DNA of 64,000 nt from Niastella sp. Its GTDB lineage: Bacteria; Bacteroidota; Bacteroidia; Chitinophagales; Chitinophagaceae. Position 1 is the stretch's first letter, and every line of letters begins with the position of its first letter. Below are positions 60,136 to 64,000 of this stretch, in pieces. The stretch covers positions 20,208 through 84,207 of the forward strand of contig JAGIBF010000023.1 of the NCBI GenBank assembly GCA_017744515.1, written 5' to 3'. Below the pieces are notes generated by a model. It did no database searches and was not told where the DNA came from. It worked only from the letters and a program-made list of their open reading frames with translations. Made by a program: the position numbers and the translations under genes.

Positions 60136-62253
60136 TTATAGCGGTACATTGATATTAAGCGCACAACCTTTTCCGGGAGCTGTGTGAATATTTATAGTCC
60201 CGTTAAATAGCTGTACCCGGCTTGCAATGTTTGATAATCCCACTCCTTTTTTCGTTGTTATCTTCTCCAGTTCAAAACCTCTGCCACTATCTTTTATCGT
60301 TAGTTCAGCCGCCTTTGAATTTACCGTAAGCTCAATATAAGCATTGGCAGCTCCTGAATGTTTTAGCACGTTGTTCACTTGTTCCTGAATGATGCGAAAG
60401 AGCATGAGCTTCTTTTTCTCATCGAGCGTTGCATCTATATCTCCCTGATAATGAAATTCTATTTTCATTTGTCTGGTAGCATTGATGTTTTCTACCAGGT
60501 CCTGAATGGATACTACCAACCCCAGATCGCCAATGCTGGCCGGCACCAATGATCTTGAGATGCTACGAATTTCATTGATAGCTTCTACAATATTGTCCGA
60601 GCAACGTTCAATCAGTGCCGCCGCTTCAAGATCTCCTTGTTTTGCCATTTCAAGGTAGAGCTTGGCCGTTGTAAGTATCTGGTTAACGTTGTCGTGCAGG
60701 TCTTTACCGATATCTGCTCTTTCTTTTTCCTGTGCACTTACTACTGCCTGGGCTACCAGTTTTTGTTTATCCAGTTCCTGTTTCAGCAGTTCTTTTTCCA
60801 ATTCTCTTTTTTCGGTTATGTCCTGCATGGAACCGATCATCCTATTTATTTTTCCTTCCTGATCAAAAATAAGAAACCCACGGTCATGAACGAGCGCATA
60901 TTCGCCATTTGATTTTTTAAATCTGTATTCTTCTTCCCATACGCGTGACCGATTGTTGCCGATAAATTGTTCCAGTCGTTTCACTACCCGCTCCCGATCG
61001 TCGGGGTGCAGGCAGGATTCCCAGAAGCCACTGGTTTTGCGCACATAGGCTGGCCTGTATCCAAAGAGTGTATAAAAGCCATCGCCCCAATGCATTGTGT
61101 TGCCGTTCGTGATATCCCAATCCCATACCACATCGTTTGTGACACGGGTAACGAGCAGGTATCTTTCATGACTTGCCCTGATGCGGCTTTCAGCATTTTT
61201 ATTTTCTATAATAATGCGCAACAGGTTACCCACTCGTTCCAATACAGCCAGTTCCTGCTCGCCGGGCGATTTAGGGTGCCTGTGGTATGCTGCAATGGTG
61301 GCCAGCACTTCCTGGTGGCTATTCAGGATCGGGAATGACCAGCAGGACCTTATGTTAAAGTGGTGGGCTACCTGCAGGGCGTTTGCCCACAATGGTTCCT
61401 CGTATATATCGTGTGTTATTACCCGTTGTTTACGATAGATGGCTGTGCCACAGGAACCTGCTGCCGGACCTGGCTTAAGGTTGCGTACAACATCGGAAAA
61501 TTCTGCCGGAAGGCTGGGGGCTGACAAATGAACAAGACCAAAGTCTTCGGAGTCAACTTGTATAATGGAACAAAGCATACCCGGAAAGAAATCTTCCAGT
61601 CCTTCCAGGAAATAATCGGCGATTGTTTTAAGGGATATGCCCTGCAGGGCATTCATTTCAAGTACCTGTTTTTCGAGCAGCAGTAATTGTTCCTGCCTGA
61701 GCCGGGCCGCTTCTGTTTCCCGCAGATCGGTTATATCTCTGTGAATACCGGCAATACCTACACGTCGGCCTTCGTGGTCTTTGATGAATACGAGTGAGCA
61801 ATGCATATAGATACGCTTCCCATCGATCCGATCAAAGTAGACCTGACCTTCCCAAGAACCTTGCCGGTAAAGTTCCTGTACTGCTTCTTCTCGTGTGCAA
61901 TCAGGGTATTTGTGGTCTATGAAGTCGCGAATGGGATGTCCGAGAATGCGGTCGGCTTCAATGCCGTAGGTATTTTCGGCTGCTTTATTGAATACGGTGA
62001 CTTTGAAATCGAGGTCGGTAGAAATGATGACGTCGGAAACATTGTTGAGGGCCTGGACCTGCTGGAACATTTTTTCTTCTTCATCAGCAGCACCCAATAT
62101 TATTTTGAGCGAACGACCCAATAATTCATGGGGTTGTTTTCCGGTAAAATTAAACAGGTCCGGCGAGGCATTTACAATACGGCCTTGTTCGTCGGTTTGC
62201 AGGTTGAACGTATGGCCTGCAAGGTGCCCGGGTTGTTTGGTCTGCTGTAACAT
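60136..62253 (-). CDS. Soluble PAS/GAF sensor histidine kinase (HisKA_3 type)
   Basis: 705 residues from the ATG at 62253 (a GTG precedes it). No membrane segment, so it senses a cytoplasmic signal. Domains in order: short PAS-like N-terminus (FNLQTDEQGRIVNASPDLFN), PAS with PAC (about 65-185; VSDVIISTDLDFKVTVFNKA ... VGIAGIHRDITDLRE), GAF-like (about 200-355; LCSIIQVDSEDFGLVHLSAP ... SCWSFPILNSHQEV), a third PAS with PAC (about 370-490; MHWGDGFYTLFGYRPAYVRK), HisKA_3 with His near 520 (EKERADIGKDLHDNVNQILT), and HATPase_c (VNNVLKHSGAANAYIEL, TIKDSGRGFEL, GVGLSNIASRVQLF). Phosphorylation is likely passed to the response regulator 20 bp downstream. The ligand is unknown. Confidence 0.93.
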   Translation of the reverse strand: MLQQTKQPGHLAGHTFNLQTDEQGRIVNASPDLFNFTGKQPHELLGRSLKIILGAADEEEKMFQQVQALNNVSDVIISTDLDFKVTVFNKAAENTYGIEADRILGHPIRDFIDHKYPDCTREEAVQELYRQGSWEGQVYFDRIDGKRIYMHCSLVFIKDHEGRRVGIAGIHRDITDLRETEAARLRQEQLLLLEKQVLEMNALQGISLKTIADYFLEGLEDFFPGMLCSIIQVDSEDFGLVHLSAPSLPAEFSDVVRNLKPGPAAGSCGTAIYRKQRVITHDIYEEPLWANALQVAHHFNIRSCWSFPILNSHQEVLATIAAYHRHPKSPGEQELAVLERVGNLLRIIIENKNAESRIRASHERYLLVTRVTNDVVWDWDITNGNTMHWGDGFYTLFGYRPAYVRKTSGFWESCLHPDDRERVVKRLEQFIGNNRSRVWEEEYRFKKSNGEYALVHDRGFLIFDQEGKINRMIGSMQDITEKRELEKELLKQELDKQKLVAQAVVSAQEKERADIGKDLHDNVNQILTTAKLYLEMAKQGDLEAAALIERCSDNIVEAINEIRSISRSLVPASIGDLGLVVSIQDLVENINATRQMKIEFHYQGDIDATLDEKKKLMLFRIIQEQVNNVLKHSGAANAYIELTVNSKAAELTIKDSGRGFELEKITTKKGVGLSNIASRVQLFNGTINIHTAPGKGCALNINVPL

Positions 62254-62395
62254 CACGGTTGATAAGCACCATTACCATCAATTGCCGGAAGAGATACCAG
62301 CAGTAATAATAATGGCAAATACCTACCAAATTACTTTAAAGCGGTTGCTTAAGCAGCAGTATTTATACTTTTCTATTTGCTATAGGTGTTTACCC

Positions 62396-63751
62396 TTACT
62401 TGACCATCTTTGCAGCATACTGAAACCAGGTGCTGAGGTTGGGGCAATGGGTAAATTCACTATCTACCATGAGGTAGTAGGATGGGATCTTACCAGCGAA
62501 CCACTTATCGAGTGCCTGTTGTTTTTTCAACTCCAGGGCTCTTTGGGATACGCGGTCATAATCGTCTTTCAGGTTTTCGCGGTGTGGCTCTGTTCTTGAT
62601 TTAAGGTAAACAATCCGTACGCCTTGTTTTTTGCGTTCGTCGGTGAATGGTGTTGGTTTGGAGAACTCACCAACTTTCATGTTGGTTTTGCTCATCATTG
62701 CCACCATGTCTTTGTCCAACTGATCGATGGTAACTGCCGGATGCATACCTCCTGTATATTTGGAGTTGTCGTCGTCGCTGTATTTGCTCACTGCTTCACC
62801 AAAGGTCATGGTGCCGGCTATGAGTCTTGACCGTACGGTATCAAGTCTTTGAATGGACTCATTGATCTCTGCATCGGTTATTTTGGGTGTACGCAGGATA
62901 TGGCGTATAACGGCATCGTCTCCTGCACGGCTTTCCATCAATATGATGTGGTAACCAAATTTGCCTTTGAAAACAGGTGATATCTGTTTTTCTTTCAACC
63001 GGAAGGCGTTATTAAGAAAAGCAGGATCCCATGACTTCTCTGTACGATTGATGCTATACTGTCCACCCGCTTCTTTGCTACCGGGATCTTCGGAATATAA
63101 CCTGGCGAGGGTTTCAAAACGTTGTTTTCCTGATTCTACCTGTTGTTTAAAATCGGCCAGCTCATCCATGGCCAGTTTCTCCAGGTCGCGGCTTGGTTTA
63201 GGATAGATAATGATCTCACCTATTTCTACTTCTGATTCGTAAAAGAGCAGACTATCCTTCGGTATCTTATCCCAATATTCTTTTACTTCCTGCGGGGTGA
63301 TCTTCATGTTGCCTACGATCTTATCGCGCATGTTCTCGGCCAGCTTACCTTCTTTGATCGACTGACGGAAGTCTTCCCTGATCTGGTAAATGGTACGGCC
63401 AGCAATTTCTTCCAACCTATCTTTACCGCCATACATCTGGATGAAATAACGGATACGGTTGTCGAGCAAGCCTTCCAGCTCATCATCTGTAACTAACAGG
63501 GAGTCTTTTTCTGCCTGCAATACCAGGGCTTTCATACCGAGGATCTGGTCGAGGATGAGGCATTCTGCGTTTTCGGGCACCGGCTCGTTACGGCGCTGTC
63601 TGTCCAATATCTCATTGAACACGTCGGACCGCAGGATGATCTTATCTCCTACTATACCTACAATTTTATCGGCTACTACTTTCCGGGGCGCCTGTGCAGA
63701 TGCAGTTGTCACCAACAAGAGGGCAGCAAATGCAGTAAAAAGTTGCTTCAT
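62396..63751 (-). CDS. surA: Periplasmic chaperone/peptidyl-prolyl isomerase
   Basis: 451 residues from the ATG at 63751 (MKQLFTAFAALLLVTTASAQ); the longer reading has a non-signal leader. SurA N-terminal region (about 25-150; RKVVADKIVGIVGDKIILRS ... IREDFRQSIKEGKLAENMRD), then two parvulin-like segments: about 170-275 (SEVEIGEIIIYPKPSRDLEK ... YSEDPGSKEAGGQYSINR, KFGYHIILMES) and about 280-390 (IRHILRTPKITDAEINESIQ ... YSDDDNSKYTGGMHPAVT). It carries outer-membrane proteins to the BAM complex. It follows infB on the same strand, with a hairpin-rich 170-bp gap between. Confidence 0.88.
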   Translation of the reverse strand: MKQLFTAFAALLLVTTASAQAPRKVVADKIVGIVGDKIILRSDVFNEILDRQRRNEPVPENAECLILDQILGMKALVLQAEKDSLLVTDDELEGLLDNRIRYFIQMYGGKDRLEEIAGRTIYQIREDFRQSIKEGKLAENMRDKIVGNMKITPQEVKEYWDKIPKDSLLFYESEVEIGEIIIYPKPSRDLEKLAMDELADFKQQVESGKQRFETLARLYSEDPGSKEAGGQYSINRTEKSWDPAFLNNAFRLKEKQISPVFKGKFGYHIILMESRAGDDAVIRHILRTPKITDAEINESIQRLDTVRSRLIAGTMTFGEAVSKYSDDDNSKYTGGMHPAVTIDQLDKDMVAMMSKTNMKVGEFSKPTPFTDERKKQGVRIVYLKSRTEPHRENLKDDYDRVSQRALELKKQQALDKWFAGKIPSYYLMVDSEFTHCPNLSTWFQYAAKMVK

Positions 63752-63835
63752 ATTATTATTAATCGCGATGAGCTCAAAAATACTTTTAGAAGTAGAACTA
63801 TGCAGGAGAAGGTCGTTAATTAACAAAAGTTTGAG

Positions 63836-63893
63836 ACCCGTTTACGGGTTACAGACTTGCCCCGCCGATGGTGGCGGGGCAAGCTCTGTAACT
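63836..63893 (-). terminator. Structured infB-surA gap
   Basis: A perfect 11-bp stem CTTGCCCCGCC (63856-63866) with GGCGGGGCAAG (63873-63883), and a smaller palindrome ACCCGTTTACGGGT at 63836-63849. There is no clear T tract on the minus strand, so partial termination or RNA processing is more likely than strong termination. Confidence 0.5.
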
Positions 63894-63922
63894 CCGTCGG
63901 TGCAGCATTGACCCTGCACGGG

Positions 63923-64000
63923 TTATAATGTTCTCTTAACTTCTTCTTCTTCAAAGGCTTCAATGATATCACCTACCTGCATATCACTGAAGTTTTTCAC
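63923..64000 (-). CDS. infB: Translation initiation factor IF-2, C-terminal end (partial)
   Basis: Only the last 25 residues lie in the window, reading VKNFSDMQVGDIIEAFEEEE then VKRTL and a TAA stop at 63923-63925. This matches the usual C-terminus of IF-2 in Bacteroidota (a beta-strand, then VGDIIE and a charged end). The rest of the gene is to the right of the window. IF-2 delivers initiator tRNA to the ribosome. Confidence 0.7.
   Translation of the reverse strand: MKNFSDMQVGDIIEAFEEEEVKRTL

Overview
The window reads as chromosome of a Bacteroidota bacterium, most likely family Chitinophagaceae (Chitinophaga/Niastella-like). The evidence is two SusC/SusD pairs, a SusE-like starch-binding lipoprotein, type IX secretion (T9SS) C-terminal sorting domains on three secreted proteins, TAnnTTTG-type -7 promoter elements, DUF3667 and GxxExxY proteins, and a CRTAC1-like FG-GAP/ASPIC-UnbV lipoprotein. 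This is inferred from gene content and protein style; no rRNA is present. I saw no tRNA, rRNA, CRISPR array, prophage or insertion sequence.

Layout. (1) 1-21.1 kb is a glycan-utilisation island on the minus strand. The distal unit (susC2-susD2-lipoprotein-binding protein-susE-GH13 amylase-Nudix regulator, 21070 down to 9704) looks like a starch/maltodextrin locus. The next unit (susC1-susD1-FG-GAP/UnbV lipoprotein-TPR protein, 9284 down to 189) has an unknown substrate. Both susC promoters carry the same palindrome, TGTGTA-N5-TACACA or one mismatch from it, in the same place relative to the -7 element. They are probably co-regulated, and the Nudix-winged-helix protein encoded between them is a candidate regulator. 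(2) 21.6-32.4 kb holds MsrB, adenylate kinase, a putative esterase, small exported proteins, a T9SS-secreted subtilase, an HtrA-like protease and an outer-membrane barrel. (3) 32.4-35.7 kb holds paaZ and an enoyl-CoA hydratase (phenylacetate-type catabolism) with a GxxExxY protein between them. (4) 35.9-40.0 kb is a minus-strand cluster, lptB, GH3-type acyl-amido synthetase, DUF3667 and fabG. (5) 40.2-45.6 kb holds metF, a thioredoxin-like protein plus PpiC foldase pair, and YceI. (6) 46-50.1 kb holds a GT2, methyltransferase and membrane glycosyltransferase trio, then an aminotransferase. (7) 50.2-55.5 kb holds small lipoproteins, a MurG-like glycosyltransferase, a TonB-C-domain lipoprotein, a T9SS-tagged esterase and SixA. 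(8) 55.8-64 kb holds two paralogous NarL-type response regulators around purF, a soluble PAS/GAF histidine kinase, SurA, and the 3' end of infB.

The most unusual signal lies between genes. Many gaps contain short, degenerate, fixed-period tandem arrays with periods of 7, 8, about 9-10, 10 and 11 bp and several unrelated consensus units. A separate 23-bp element occurs five times, each time just 3' of the stop codon of a minus-strand gene and always in the same orientation relative to that gene. A third family is hairpins with GGTGAGCCG...CGACCCACC arms. Two genes (FG-GAP lipoprotein, sixA) start in or directly after the T-rich tail of a terminator-like hairpin. Two previously unlisted short ORFs are proposed: a 45-residue lipoprotein and a 36-residue membrane peptide.

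All family names come from reading motifs by eye. Domain boundaries and residue numbers are approximate unless a specific residue is given.
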